From Zeugodacus cucurbitae (taxonomy: Eukaryota > Arthropoda > Insecta > Diptera > Tephritidae), in contig NC_071671.1 in the NCBI RefSeq assembly GCF_028554725.1, positions 50,366,001 to 50,430,000 on the forward strand: DNA of 64,000 bases, in the 5' to 3' direction. Position numbers and translations under genes: made by a program. This document shows positions 36,934-48,280 of the stretch, piece by piece; position 1 is the stretch's first letter; each line of letters starts with the position of its first letter. The notes beneath the pieces were generated by a model that saw only the letters and a program-made list of their open reading frames with translations, was not told the DNA's origin and ran no database searches.

Positions 36934-39900
36934 CTGAAACGGAAATGAAAAAAAAACACACACACGTTATTAATTAATGTACTGTTATTCTTGTTGTTGT
37001 TATGTCTTCACTCACCGTTGCGCATCTGCACGCCACCTCCACCGCCGACGCCGCCGTTATGACCGTGACCGTAAGCGTGGCCGTTGAACTGTTGCATGTA
37101 CTGTGGCATGAAGATCGCCGCATTGAATTCATTTTGTGAGCCAAACAACGGATTGCTGTTGTTGTACATGTTGAGACCTTGCGCCTGCGAGCCGCCCATA
37201 TTGATCTTGGTCGGTTCGCTCACCTCGTAGCCGGCATTCTCGAAGCCGGCGCTCTGTCGCCGTTTGCTGGCACGTCGCGAGTCGGCCTTGACGATGGGCA
37301 CGCTCGGTGGCGGCGTCTGCAGCTGGAGACGTGTGGCCAAGCCCTGCAGCTGTGTCAGCACCTGTGTCTCGCGGCGCCATCTGCGGGTGGTTAATCGATT
37401 AATCGTAGATACACAAACAAAAGACTTAAGCGACAAATTTCAAATGAAAAATGGAAAATGAAGTGAAATGCGCTGGAGAAGCAACTCGAAAGTGCGTAAG
37501 CCCCGCACACTTATTATTATGGCATGCACACATTATTATTTAAAAAAAGCAACAACAACAACAGCAAGCATAATTTTAATTGAAAATGTAACGCACGAAG
37601 AAATTTCAACTCGTTTTGCTGCCCAACTTCACCAGAAATCAGCATTTTAATTTGCACTTTTACTTTCCTACTTGCGAACTCACTGCTCTTTGGCAGAAAA
37701 GTATAATAAATATAAATATAAATAAACAGCAAAAATCGACGCAGTGAAAATGCACATAAATTTTGCGTGCTGTGAAATTGAAGGCGCTTTCTTTGCGTTG
37801 AAGTGCGCAAATTAAGGAAATTCATTAAAATTTTCATTAAAAAATAAAAAAGGAAAATCTTTAATGAGTTCTTTGACTCACAGCAAAGGTAAGAAAGTGT
37901 TAAGTTGAAAACGCTTAAATAAATATATTTCAGATTTTTAATAAGAAAAATGTTGTCTGTTTCATTATTTATATTTATAGACATCATATAGTGGATCACG
38001 ATGCGCCAAAAAGCTTTATAAAACCGAAACGTGAAGTTGATCTATATAACTAATAATGTACAGATACTAAATGATCGTGTTGGACATATCGTTCTATTAT
38101 TAGGTTATACCAAAGTTCAATATAAAGCGAGTATCTTGGAAGCGCACCATCTAACGAGAATCGGTGAAACATCGATGGAAAATATGCACCCCAGCTCTGT
38201 TTTACTGCCCTCAAACCTCAAAAGAATGACCTTGTAAAGAAATCGCCGAAATGAGAGCATATTTTATAGCATATTCACACAGCCAAATTAATTGATCGAT
38301 TAAAATTTTGATTGAGAAACCAGTTTTTACACTTCACACTGCCGGCTATTCAATAATCAATCAGCTGTTACATATTTTTGTTTTTGCTTTTCATAAGAAG
38401 TTTCATCAGCTGATTTCTATTATTTTATTTATTTCCAACAGCGACATCTACCGTCGTGTAGGTTGAACAACAACTCGTATATATAATCACAAATACGGTC
38501 TATATAGTAGTGTTGCATTTCATTTTCATGTCGATTAAAATTCGTTTAAAAATTAATGTAGAAAAATGAGATTTTTATTTTGTATGGTAAATCGATCTAA
38601 ATCAGCGTTTTAATCGAGCAAAGACCGGTTAATTGATCAATTAGTGAATTACTGTGTGAAAAGTGTATTATATTAAAAATAAATTGTACTGCAAAATTTT
38701 ATCGAGAAGTTCATGAATTTATTGCCTTCGATTAGCATCATCTTCTGCAATGCTTGGTCAAAGTGATGTTATAAATATCGTTCCGCCGGTGTATTGACTA
38801 CTGACGGTGTGATGAGAACAAGATTTATTTATTTGATTTGAAAGTCAGACTTTATTCAAATTATGTTCATGTAAATCATTAAAGTCACAGCGTTTCGACT
38901 TAATTGAGGTTCTACGGCTTGGCAGGAATTCGTTCAGTGAAAATTTGACCTAGTAAGAATTTATTCACATAAGGAGTCGACTCTCACCTTCTCAAATATG
39001 AAGAGAAAATGAAGCAAAGTCTGATGAGTCGTCATGTACGGCTGAATGCAGGGAGTGAAGAGAGCTCTTAGTTTTCTCTTCTTTTTTCTCGTTTACCCTC
39101 TCTCTTTTCTCTATATCCGTCTCTGGATTTCCAGTTTTCTCGGAATTAAAGCGGAATATCCTCGACTATATTCAATTCCTTTTTATATAATTGATTTTTC
39201 TAGTAGACCTAAACAAAACTTTGATAGAATCAGACTGATTGAATCCAGATGATGTCAGATTGCATAAGTCATGCATATATATACCTATTCACACACATAT
39301 AAATGAGGTTATCCGTCTATAAGAGGGTTTAAGTATTATATATTATATTCTGATCTTTAAAGATAAGAGGAAGTGTTGAACATATTTTTATAGTCCACTA
39401 TAGTCCAAATATAAAAAAATACAAGAAAAAATATCGACTCTCGTTTAAAAGTCTTGTTTGTTCTAAAGAAAAAATAGATGTAAAATCTCGACCAACCAAA
39501 TCAACTTTTTATCGTTTTCTATCCAAACGACCATGATTTAATTAAACTCAGGGGATAAATGTAAAAAAATCGATTTTTTTGATTTTAACACCATCGGCTT
39601 ATGACAGTAACTTTAAAGTTTCTCACCGCGGTCTACCACCTTTTCCCCATAAACACCTGTCAATCAACTAGCATGAATAAATAAACAAGACAGACATACG
39701 AGTATGAATGTCTACACCTACATACGTATACACATATAAGCTGGCGTGTTTAAAGTATGTAAAATATTTGCAACCTTTCGTTTATTTCACCGCCTGCCAA
39801 AGCGGTTGCATGCAACAACACCTGAGCGCGAACAACCTGATTCCTAGACCAGTTGCAAAATGTGGGTTAACAGCGAGTCGCGGCAAGGTCGAAAGTAAAA

Positions 39901-42900
39901 TTTGAATGCTCACTGTGTTTATGATGTTAAACGCTTTTTAAAGCGACTACTGTTTGTTGTTGTTGTTGTCTTTTTTGTTGTGCTGTGGTGACTTTGTGCT
40001 CATAGTTTTTTAACTTTTGCTCTTACCTTATACCGGTTGGTATCACACAAATCAACGCAAAACAATTTATCACCAGTCTTACGAGGTAGGAAATGAGCTC
40101 AGTGAGTCCATGCACCGATTGTAGACCCTGAGAAAAAGTAGGAGAATTACGAATGAAAATTGTAAAAGTGAAAAGGGAAGTGATTAAACAAAAATAATCT
40201 TATAAAAATATATAAAAAAGTATATACAGTGGCGTAGGTAGAGTAGGGGTGTATGTATTTGGAGGTTTTGAAACCTCCTTAAGTAAAAATTTTATGATTT
40301 CTTAATATTACATTAAATTAAAAATTAAATTTTAAATTTACTTATTTTAAATTTTTGAAAAATATTTTAGATACCCCCTTTTGCTATTATTCTGACTACG
40401 CCTCTTATAATGATCAACAAAAAGACAAAGAGTTGAAAGTTATTAAAAGATTGTCATGTTTAAATTATTTATAGCATTTATATTTCATATTTTCTTTCGC
40501 ACCACTTCAACTTCTTTTCTTTTCTGCTTCAGTATTTTGGCAAGTCAGCAAACCGAGTTAATCAAATGTTTATATATTATAATATATATTTATGTATGTT
40601 TGAATGTGACTTACCCAATGTTGCGTTGTCATAATCATGACAAATATCAGTTCCGGTATTGAAAGTAGCCCAATAACGACTGACCATGCGAATAGACCCC
40701 ACGGCAACCCGGTGACCAGTCCATGTATGAGTATTGTTGTTGCCACAAAAACGATGAAGAATTGTGTGCAAAGTATATACGATGACATCGGCAAATCACC
40801 GTGTGCTTCCAATATCCAAGACACTTCGCATGAGAATGCACCCAAATAGACGATCTGTTAGGGAATTGTGAAAAATTTGTGATTTTGAGTGCATTAATAA
40901 TTGCTATCATGAAGATATATGAAAGAAGTAGGATGAAGCAAAGTTCGAAAGGTACTGAACTTATATTAAGTAACAACAAATAAAGTGAAATAAATTAAAA
41001 TAAAATTATAACAAATTAAAGTAAACAAAATCTAAAAATAATAAACAAAATAAATAATAATAAAAAAAGGCAAAATAAAATAGATTAGAAAGAAAAAATA
41101 TTATTTTAATTTAATTAAATTTAAAACATTTTTTTATAGACTTCTTTATAATCGATAAAAGAAAAATCAAAGAAAATGTAAAATGTAAATAAAAAAAATT
41201 AAATTCATATTTAAATGAAATAAAATAAAATGAAAGAAAATCATATAAAATTTAATAAAATAATAAATAATTATTATAAAATGAAATAAGATTTAAATAA
41301 AATATTCATTTTTAATTTCAATTAATAAAAATTATAACTTGTATGTACTTCAGTGAAATAAAAAAAACATAGCATAACCAATAAATTAAATTAAATATAT
41401 TATTTGAATAAAATATTATTTTAATTTAATATAATAAAAAAAAGTTTTTTATATATTTCAATAAAATATAAAACAGTCGATAAACAATCAAAGAAAAATA
41501 AAAAAAAATGTTATAATATAAAATTAAAAAAAAAAATAAAATAACGTTCGAAGTAAAATAAAGAGACATTAATTAAAGTAAGATATAATAGAATAAAATA
41601 AAATAAAAGTGTATTCAAATTAAAGAAAAAATAAATAAATGGCTTTGAATATTGATCTAATTTAATAAAACAAAATTGAAATACTTCGAAGAAATAAAAA
41701 CTAGGTTGTGTACAATAAAATAAAAATAAAATAAATATAATAATATAAAATAAAATAAAAGAAAAAAATTATATTGAATTAATTATAAAATAAATTAATT
41801 ATTAAATAAATATAATACAACTAAAGTAATAAAATTGAATTGATATGAAAAAAATGCAAGAAATTAGAAAATGTTAAGAATGTAGAAAAAAAATAAAAAA
41901 TTAAATTCAAAAAATTTAATAATTTTATCAAATAAAAATAGAAAATAAATAGAAATGTAGTAAACAAAAAAATTATAAGCAAATAATAAAAAATAAATAT
42001 AAAAATTTAGTGAATATAAACTAAAAATAATATTAAAATAAATTAAACAAAAAAAAAATAAAATACAAAAAGTTAAATTAAATATAAAATAAAAAAAATA
42101 TAAAAAATCCATGATTAGTAGTCATAAATGAAATAAAATATCAAAAATAAAAAAGAAAGAGAAAGAGAAAAAATAAATTAAAAAATTAATAATTGGTAAT
42201 AAACAAAATAAACAAAACATTTAAAAATATTTTTTATAAAATATTAAAAATAAAAAAAGATAGAGAAAAAATAAATTAAAAATTTATTAATTGTTAATTA
42301 AAAATTAATAAACAAAAATAAAAAATTTTTTTATAAAATATTAAAAATAAATAAGATAGAGAAAAAATACATTAAAAAGTTATTAATTGGTAATAAACAA
42401 AAAACAAAAAACAAAAAAACAAATTAAAAAATATCTTTTATAAAATATTAAAAATAAAAAAGATAGAGAAAAAATAAATTAAAAATTTATTAATTGTTAA
42501 TTAAAAATTAATAAACAAAAATAAAAAAAATTAAAAATATTTTTTATAAATTATTAAAAATAAATAAGATAGAGAAAAAATAAATTAAAAAGTTATTAAA
42601 AGGTAATAAACAAAAATAAAAAATAATAACAAAAATATTTTTTATAAAACATTAAAAATAAAAAAAGATATAGAAAAAATAAATTAAAAAGTTATTAATT
42701 GGTAATGAACAAAAATTAAAATTAAAATAAAAAGAAGATGTAAAAGAATTAATAAAAATATTAATTTTTCAATAATAATATAAAAATTAAAAAAATTAAT
42801 AATATTTAAAAGTCATAAAATTTCATTTATTTTCACATCAACTCTTATTATCATAAGCAATATTAAACTAATAACGGTATTATTTAGGTAATACAATAAT

Positions 42901-43837
42901 AACCGCAATGCAACATCAACTAAACAGAGCACAGATTGCAGCCAAATGCCACAAATGCCAACAAATAACAAATCAACGTGAGAAAGCGAAAGTAAATCGC
43001 TCAATCAGTCAATTAAACCGCCAATCAAACAGAGAGAAAAACTGAAAAATTTTTCAATGTTACATATTTAATTGTTGTTTAACTGATTTCACATACGCAC
43101 GCTTGCAATGCGCCGGTGAACTATTACACAATGCAAACAGTGGTTACTGTTGTTGTTGTTGTTGTGTATTTACATTGATTGTTTGCATTTACCATGCTTA
43201 TTTGCGTAAATAGCGGTAATTACAGAGCAAATGTGGGTTGTATGTATGTGTGTGTGTGTGTGTGTGTGCGCGTGCGTTTTGGTAATATTTGAGTTTGTTT
43301 GCAAAACAAAAACAAGAAATAAATGAAATTGTGGAGTTTGCATTTACTCTATTTTCACTGCGTCACATTGATGCTGTTTGTTGTTGTTTTTGTTATGTCT
43401 TTCTTTTTTTTTTGTTGACTACTACACTTTTTTCCATTTTGTTAACAGTTGCTTGTTTTTGTTATTGTAATAATTGCTATTAATTCTCATAGCTGACACC
43501 TCAAACAACCGTTACAATTTCATTTAGCCACCGACTAACGGAAATATTTAAACAAACAATACAACTCACTTTCCACAGTTGCCGGTGAAGATACATGACA
43601 TGAGTAAGTGTTTGTCTATAAATTGTATATGTATTTCTTGTTATTGTATTTATCATCACTTACCAGTAGCAAACCGGCTGCCACACAGCAAATCATAAAT
43701 AAATTGGCCTTTATGAAACGCTCCATTATTTGATCATTCCAAAATGTTTGTATGCTATTTGCGTTGTTGTTGTTGTTGTTGTAGCTGCCTTTGCTCTCGT
43801 ACGGCTGCGTTTCACCGATGGCCTTTTCATAGTTCAT
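36263..43837 (-). CDS. Uncharacterised four-pass membrane protein (five exons)
   Basis: Exons on the minus strand are 43837-43664, 40854-40615, 40127-40027, 37380-37016 and 36933-36263. Every junction is GT-AG and phases agree, giving 516 aa and a TAG stop at 36265-36263. Four hydrophobic segments lie at about residues 44-66, 83-105, 110-133 and 147-167, separated by short loops. Residues after about 168 form a hydrophilic cytoplasmic tail rich in Gln, Asn, Ser and Gly, with a basic KADSRRASKRRQS stretch, conserved-looking SLMDLRCTLPGMYNPRYVL and ITIDDLKNSIQDS blocks, and YYGGF/YANY tyrosine clusters. The N-terminal 40 residues are polar with an Asn run. I do not recognise the family with certainty; insect four-pass DUF-type membrane proteins are possible. 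Role unknown. The tail could be a scaffold or phosphorylation platform (inference only). Confidence 0.85.
37016..37380 (-). CDS. Tetraspan gene exon 4
   Basis: Acceptor CCGCAG ends at 37381; donor ACG|GTGAGT has GT at 37015-37014. It encodes the first 121 residues of the cytoplasmic tail, from WRRETQVLTQLQGL to VQMRN, with His/Gly-rich and Gln-rich stretches. The exon enters in phase 2, which excludes the out-of-frame ATG at 37380 as a start. Confidence 0.85.
37381..40026 (-). other. Tetraspan gene intron 3
   Basis: A 2.6 kb intron with ordinary AT-rich sequence, a few CAA/GTT microsatellites (about 37549-37563, 39955-39970) and no recognised nested gene or complete mobile element. Confidence 0.65.
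40027..40127 (-). CDS. Tetraspan gene exon 3
   Basis: A 101-base exon found by phase reasoning. The acceptor TTTTTCTCAG ends at 40128 and the donor GTAAGA starts at 40026. It encodes GLQSVHGLTELISYLV and then a fourth membrane segment, VINCFALICVIPTG. It ends with two bases of an Arg codon completed by exon 4, which fixes the otherwise mismatched phases of exons 2 and 4. It is too short to stand out as an open reading frame. Confidence 0.85.
40615..40854 (-). CDS. Tetraspan gene exon 2
   Basis: The acceptor TAACAG ends at 40855; the donor is TGG|GTAAGT with GT at 40614-40613. It encodes 80 residues: the end of segment 1 (IVYLGAFSCEVSWILE), a short loop, segment 2 (YILCTQFFIVFVATTILIHG) and segment 3 (FAWSVVIGLLSIPELIFVMI). 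Both ends are phase 0. Confidence 0.88.
42150..42720. repeat. AT-rich tandem array, period about 100 bp
   Basis: The marker GATAGAGAAAAAATAAATTA, or a close variant, starts at 42259, 42355, 42462, 42568 and 42667. A diverged first copy lies near 42155. Between markers are the recurring words ATTAATTGGTAATAAAC or ATTAATTGTTAATTAA, AACAAAAATAAAAA, and TTTTTTATAAAATATTAAAAATAAA. Spacing is 96-107 bases, giving about six units. Confidence 0.8.
43230..43276. repeat. GT microsatellite
   Basis: A TATG run passes into an uninterrupted (GT)n tract and then GCGCGTGCG, inside the first intron of the membrane-protein gene. Confidence 0.85.
43664..43837 (-). CDS. Tetraspan gene exon 1
   Basis: Starts at an ATG in a good fly context (CAACAACAAAATGAAC) and encodes 58 residues, through an Asn run, to the start of the first membrane segment (NLFMICCVAAGLLL). 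The donor is CTG|GTAAGT with GT at 43663-43662. It joins in phase 0 to the exon at 40854. Confidence 0.82.
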
Positions 43838-44940
43838 TTTGTTGTTGTTGTTGGATTTGTTTTGTTTTTTGTATAAACAAAATTTTAATTAAACAAAAGC
43901 AAAATTTGTCATATATACCGTTATATGTATGTATGTATGTATATATGTAATTTATGGAGCATCAATAACGGCATTCGAAAATCATTGGAGCTGTCGCGCG
44001 TTTCAATGACAAAGCGTGTGATGGATGCGGTGCGTAGCGTTTGAGTGAGTTCTTTGGTCGCTTGAGTATTTTCGTTTGAGTTGAGTCGTTTTTAGCGGCG
44101 GCGTTTGAGTGAAGTCGTTGTTCGTTGAGGTCAACACCACCGTTTGTTTGGATGTTTTGAATTATTTTTTACTTCTTTTTTTTTTGAATTTGATCACCTT
44201 TGTTAGTTTTTTGTTGTTGTTGTGTTTTTGTCCCGTTTTTGGTGAATGTGCTTATTCTTATGCTAAATTTGGCCAATATATATGCTCTTATATGTAGATA
44301 TGTATGTTTGTAGGCATATGTGCTTATGTGCAATAATCGCTGTTTGATGACACCTTTTTGATGAGGAAGAGCTCGTTTTAGTTGTTAGTAATTTCGTTCG
44401 AATCAAAGCGTTTTTTCTCGAACATATTTTTTTCGATTATTATTAGTTATCTCCGTTGCCAATAAATGTGTTATGGTTTTTTGAGTTTTTAGTTTATTTA
44501 ATTTTTGGTTCGCCTTATGCGTATATACTTTTTGTTGCTATTTAGTTTCAATGTTAGCAAAAGCGTTTTTTTGCGTTAAGCCGCTTAAGCGTTTCGGTAT
44601 TTGTCTGTTGGGTCGATATATTTTTTATCGCGCTTTCAATGTACAGTTAGTTTTGCTGAAATGAAATGAATTTCCACCATTTTTTTTAATGTTTTCTGAT
44701 AGTGGACAACAACAAATGAGTGCGTGTGTATTCTGTTAGTAGTAATTGGAAGGTAGAATTAATGCTGAATTCAATGGAGTTAGTAAATTGGTGAAATATG
44801 AATAAGTATGATTGTGTGAATGTATGGAGATTTTTCTATTAATGTATTATTTAAATAAAAATTTAACCAGCTTATAAAAAAGAAATAAATTAAAATTAAA
44901 TAAAAATTATTTTTGAATAAATCAAAGATTCTTAAAAACA
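43838..44940. other. Upstream region of the tetraspan gene
   Basis: This should contain its 5' UTR and promoter. It has GTT repeats at 43766-43783, TATG repeats near 43924-43945 and a GAGTGAGT/GTTTGAGT-rich segment at 44020-44110. No firm core-promoter element could be assigned and no other gene is seen. Confidence 0.45.
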
Positions 44941-45852
44941 GGTAAGGAAGGGCTAAGTTCGGGTGTAACCGAACATTTTATACTCTCGCAATTTATTTAT
45001 TTAATTTTATTTATATTATATAATAAACAATTCGTCATATATATTGTATAAAGTCCATTGAAAGTTGGAAACCATAATATTAGGTTAGAAGCACCGAGGT
45101 CCTCATGTTCGATATATGGGGCCTTAAAAACCTATGGTCCGATTTCGGCGATTTTTAGAATGGTGCAAAGTTCTGCACCGATATCTTCACTAGTGCTTAC
45201 TTTATATATTGTAATGTAAACGATTCAGATCGTCTCTGGTATATAGGAAGTAGGCGTGGTTGTGCAGCGATTTGGACTATTTTCACAACATTCACGACTA
45301 TTTTCACAACTGATATTTTTATTTTTTGGACTGTACTAAGAAGTGGCTAAAAAAAACGATTGCAGATAGCTCTATTGGTTTCCGAGATATGTACAAAAAA
45401 CCTATTAGGGAGCGGGGCCACGCCCACCTCCCCAAAAAAATTACAGCCAAATATGCCCCTTCATAGTGTGATCCTTCATACCAAATTTTATTTCCATAGC
45501 TTTATTTATGGCTTAGTTATGGCACTTTATGTGTTTTCGGTTTTCGCCATTTTGTGGGCGTGGCAGTGGTCCGATTTTGCTCATTTTCGAAAGCAACCTT
45601 CCTATGGTGCCAAGAAATAAGTGTGCCAATCATTATTTCATTAAGATATCTTAATTTTTACTCAAGTTACAGCTTGCACAGACGGACGGACGGACAGACA
45701 GACATTCGGATTTGAACTCCACTCTTCACCCTGATCACTTTGGTATATATAACCCTATATCTAAATCGTTTAGTTTTGGGTGTTACAAACAACCGTTATG
45801 TGAACAAAACTATAATACTCTCCTTAGGAACATTTGTTGCGAGAGTATAAAA
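44941..45852. repeat. Dispersed repeat with 16-bp inverted ends, copy 2
   Basis: TTTTATACTCTCGCAA at 44976-44991 is matched perfectly in reverse complement by TTGCGAGAGTATAAAA at 45837-45852. Just outside the left inverted word is the lead sequence GGTAAGGAAGGGCTAAGTTC and GTGTAACCGAACA, shared with copy 1. Inside are gccacgcccac, gtgggcgtggc, an ACGGACGGACGGACAGACAG stretch near 45681-45700, and a right-hand block AACCGTTATGTGAACAAAAC. Non-coding. A fragment of the right-hand block recurs near 58677-58706. Confidence 0.8.
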
Positions 45853-45884
45853 AATTATTTAAATCAGTATTTTTTAAATAACAA

Positions 45885-46327
45885 TAATTATAACTCGAAG
45901 ATCTCCTTAACTCGAACTCTTGAATTGGCAAATTTCATACAAATTTCCTTCTATAAATTGAATTTTTCGACCAGAGTATAATACAAAATTTACAATTTTA
46001 ATATCGAGGCAGAATTTTAAAAGAGTCCCTCTATATGGTAAGGAGGCGAACAAAAAATATGATATTACACTTATGGATTACATAAATCATGTAACAAATG
46101 CATCGGATATAGAGGTCAAGAACCAATCAATAGCAAACTGCAACATACAAAATTAGAGAATATATTACTTTTTGCGAAGTAAATCAATGAAACTGAGTAT
46201 CAATCTAGTATATTTTACAGCTGTTTGAAAAATTGTACGTTTTAATGAAAATTTCTATAACTCGAAGTCTCTCTAACTCGAAGTTTTTTTGTGGCTTATG
46301 GTGATTCGAGTTAGAGAAGTTCCACTG
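45885..46327. mobile_element. Tigger-like MITE, left end missing
   Basis: The right end is GAGTTAGAGAAGTTCCACTG (46308-46327) followed by TA. Upstream are the family words ATAACTCGAAGATCTCC, ACTCTTGAATTGGCAA, TTCGACCAGAG and CTCTCTAACTCGAAG, in the same order as in the intact copy at 53275. The expected left terminus is not present before about 45890, so this copy is truncated. Confidence 0.75.
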
Positions 46328-48011
46328 TATTTTTTTTGTTTCAAAATATATTTCATCATACAAAATAGTTTGTAATAGTTAATTAGTTAATTTGTCTACA
46401 AACTAAAAATCTAAGAAATATTTATAATTATTAAAATCTTGTATTTCTTTAATAATGTTTTAATTATAAATTTAAATTATAAAGTTTTAAATTCAAATAA
46501 TAAAAACAAAATTAATTTGAGGTTAGGTCGGAGAATGTCATTAAGAAAATTAATAAACGTTGTAATTTAAATAATTATAATAAAAAATCGTTTAAAGCTT
46601 AAATTATTTGTTATAAAAATAATATTTCTTAATTTAATAAGAATGAATTTTTCAATAATTTGGCTTTAAAATTTTTATCATATGTTCCTAATAATTTACA
46701 CATGACTGTAATACTTACAGATCTGCTGATTTTCTATTAAACACAATTACGTTACCATATTTAACAATATTTCCCCAATTTCTTTCAGTATCAAGCATGC
46801 TGTCTGAGCAAACAAACAAATTTTGAACAAAAGACTTAAGACACGAACTCGTTCACTTCATTGAATTGAATTCTCAAGCGCATTACTTTAAATCACTTTT
46901 ATTGCCCCACTAGCACAGAGCGAGTGCGCTTTATGGCATCATAAGCAGTAAGTAGGTTCATAAGCCAACAAATTATGTGACACATTTTCGTTTTTATTTA
47001 ATTTGTTATATTTGGCACAAGAATTTCAGAAAATAGTATACCATAATATGCATGCCATTGCAAATAAATAATGAAGATTTTCTGCGAATTCATTTATTTA
47101 GAAATGACCATTATAGATTTTTTTATTGATATTGCGTACCGTTTGGCACAACATAATCTGTTACACCCTTTTCGTCATTCATAAAATCATATACGAGTTC
47201 TTGTTGAAGTTTTTGCGCCGCTGAACGACGTCAATTGATTCGGAAATATACAAAACTGTTTAATTTATTTTAAGTGTTATGCATTGCTGTAAGGGTTATA
47301 CGAGGGTGTAAGAAAAGAGGAATCTCTTTCAGACATTATTAAAATGTTTTTACGACACTACAGTAGATTGGTTAGGGAAAAATTTTTTTCTCACCAATTG
47401 GACAATTTTATTTGGAATCTAAAGTATACTTTAAGCTAGATCATAGATAGATAGATTTGGATATTTTAAATTATGATTATTTGAAAGACACTTTATTTTG
47501 CAGTTACTTTTACTAATATGTTTTATGCACATTTATTTTATTCATAAAGCTCAGTGTTGCACATAGTGCTACCATATTCTTCAATGAAATATTTAAGAAT
47601 TTCAATAATTTTAGAAATCTCTTAACCATTCATGACAAAAGTATATACATATATATAGCAAAGTCAGTCATATCAATGGACTAGTCCCAATTAATGTGCA
47701 TTAAAATGGTTGAGGATGAGTTTATTCTCCTAGAATGTCATTGATGTGAAAGAACAGACGAGATGAAGTTAATCACTACTCTTAACTGCGATTCAAGGCT
47801 TTACTTTGACTTAAAACACTGATTTGGCGCAATTTTAGACAGAAATTTAATTTTACTTTCAGAATGTCAAACATAACCTCAAATTATTAATCTTCATGAA
47901 TAATCGTTAGTCGTGATCTAACATACTATAATGCAAATTTTGTATAGCAATTCTTAGCCTAACTGATTTTTGTTGTAAAATAGACCAATCAGATTCGATA
48001 TAGAATATATA
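46328..48011. other. Intergenic AT-rich spacer
   Basis: No gene or complete element recognised. It has short microsatellites and AT-rich low-complexity text. Confidence 0.5.
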
Positions 48012-48280
48012 TAGGAGGTGTTCAAAAAATAACGGGAATTTTAAAATTCATTTAATCCATTAAAAAATCCATACAAGTTTTAAAAGTCCAACAGTCTAAT
48101 TGTGTTTTTTTTTAACAGCTAAAGACTATCTCAAAACTCGAATTTGAGAAGTGTCGTTTGGAAAAATGCATAAAATCGAATGGGAACTATTTTGAAGGCG
48201 ATAACATTAATGTAGACGAATGAATGTATTAATATTTTTCAAAAAATTAAAATTCCCATTAGTTTCTGAACACATATATT
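48012..48280 (+). mobile_element. Mariner internal-deletion derivative with both inverted ends
   Basis: The left end reads TAGGAGGTGTTCAAAAAATA and then ACGGGAATTTTAAAA. The right end, in reverse complement, reads TGTGTTCAGAAACTAATGGG and then AATTTTAATTTT. Between them only the last stretch of a mariner transposase remains on the plus strand: FEKCRLEKCIKSNGNYFEGD, then NINVDE and a TGA at 48221-48223. WHKCI-S-G-YFEGD-type text is the C-terminal signature of mariner transposases. At under 300 bp the copy is non-autonomous. It belongs to the same family as the remnant at 24755. Confidence 0.85.

Larger units (their letters stand above)
40855..43663 (-). other. Tetraspan gene intron 1, A-rich on the plus strand
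   Basis: A 2.8 kb intron dominated from 40980 to about 42830 by AAATAAAAT-type text, with A strongly exceeding T on the plus strand (T-rich in the transcript). It contains the tandem array at about 42150-42720 and GT microsatellites near 43243-43275. No nested gene. Confidence 0.7.

Noticed and set aside
37129..37380. Minus-strand ATG frame of 83 codons starting at the exon 4 acceptor
   Set aside because: Exon 4 is read in another phase, set by the two-base overhang of exon 3 and continued into exon 5.
41864..42112. 82-codon Phe/Tyr/Leu-rich minus-strand frame resembling a membrane protein
   Set aside because: It is a translation of AAATAAA-type low-complexity DNA; the hydrophobicity follows from T-rich codons.
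42150..42720. CRISPR-like regularly spaced repeat
   Set aside because: Spacing is regular but the intervening sequence is itself repeated and AT-only, so it is a plain tandem array in a eukaryotic intron.
43585..43630. Possible tiny exon (minus) between tetraspan exons 1 and 2, from TATAG|A to GGAAA|GTGAGT
   Set aside because: It would be 46 bases, which breaks the phase-0 to phase-0 join of the flanking exons and leads to a premature stop. The upstream intron would also be only about 33 bases. Direct joining of 43664 to 40854 keeps the frame.
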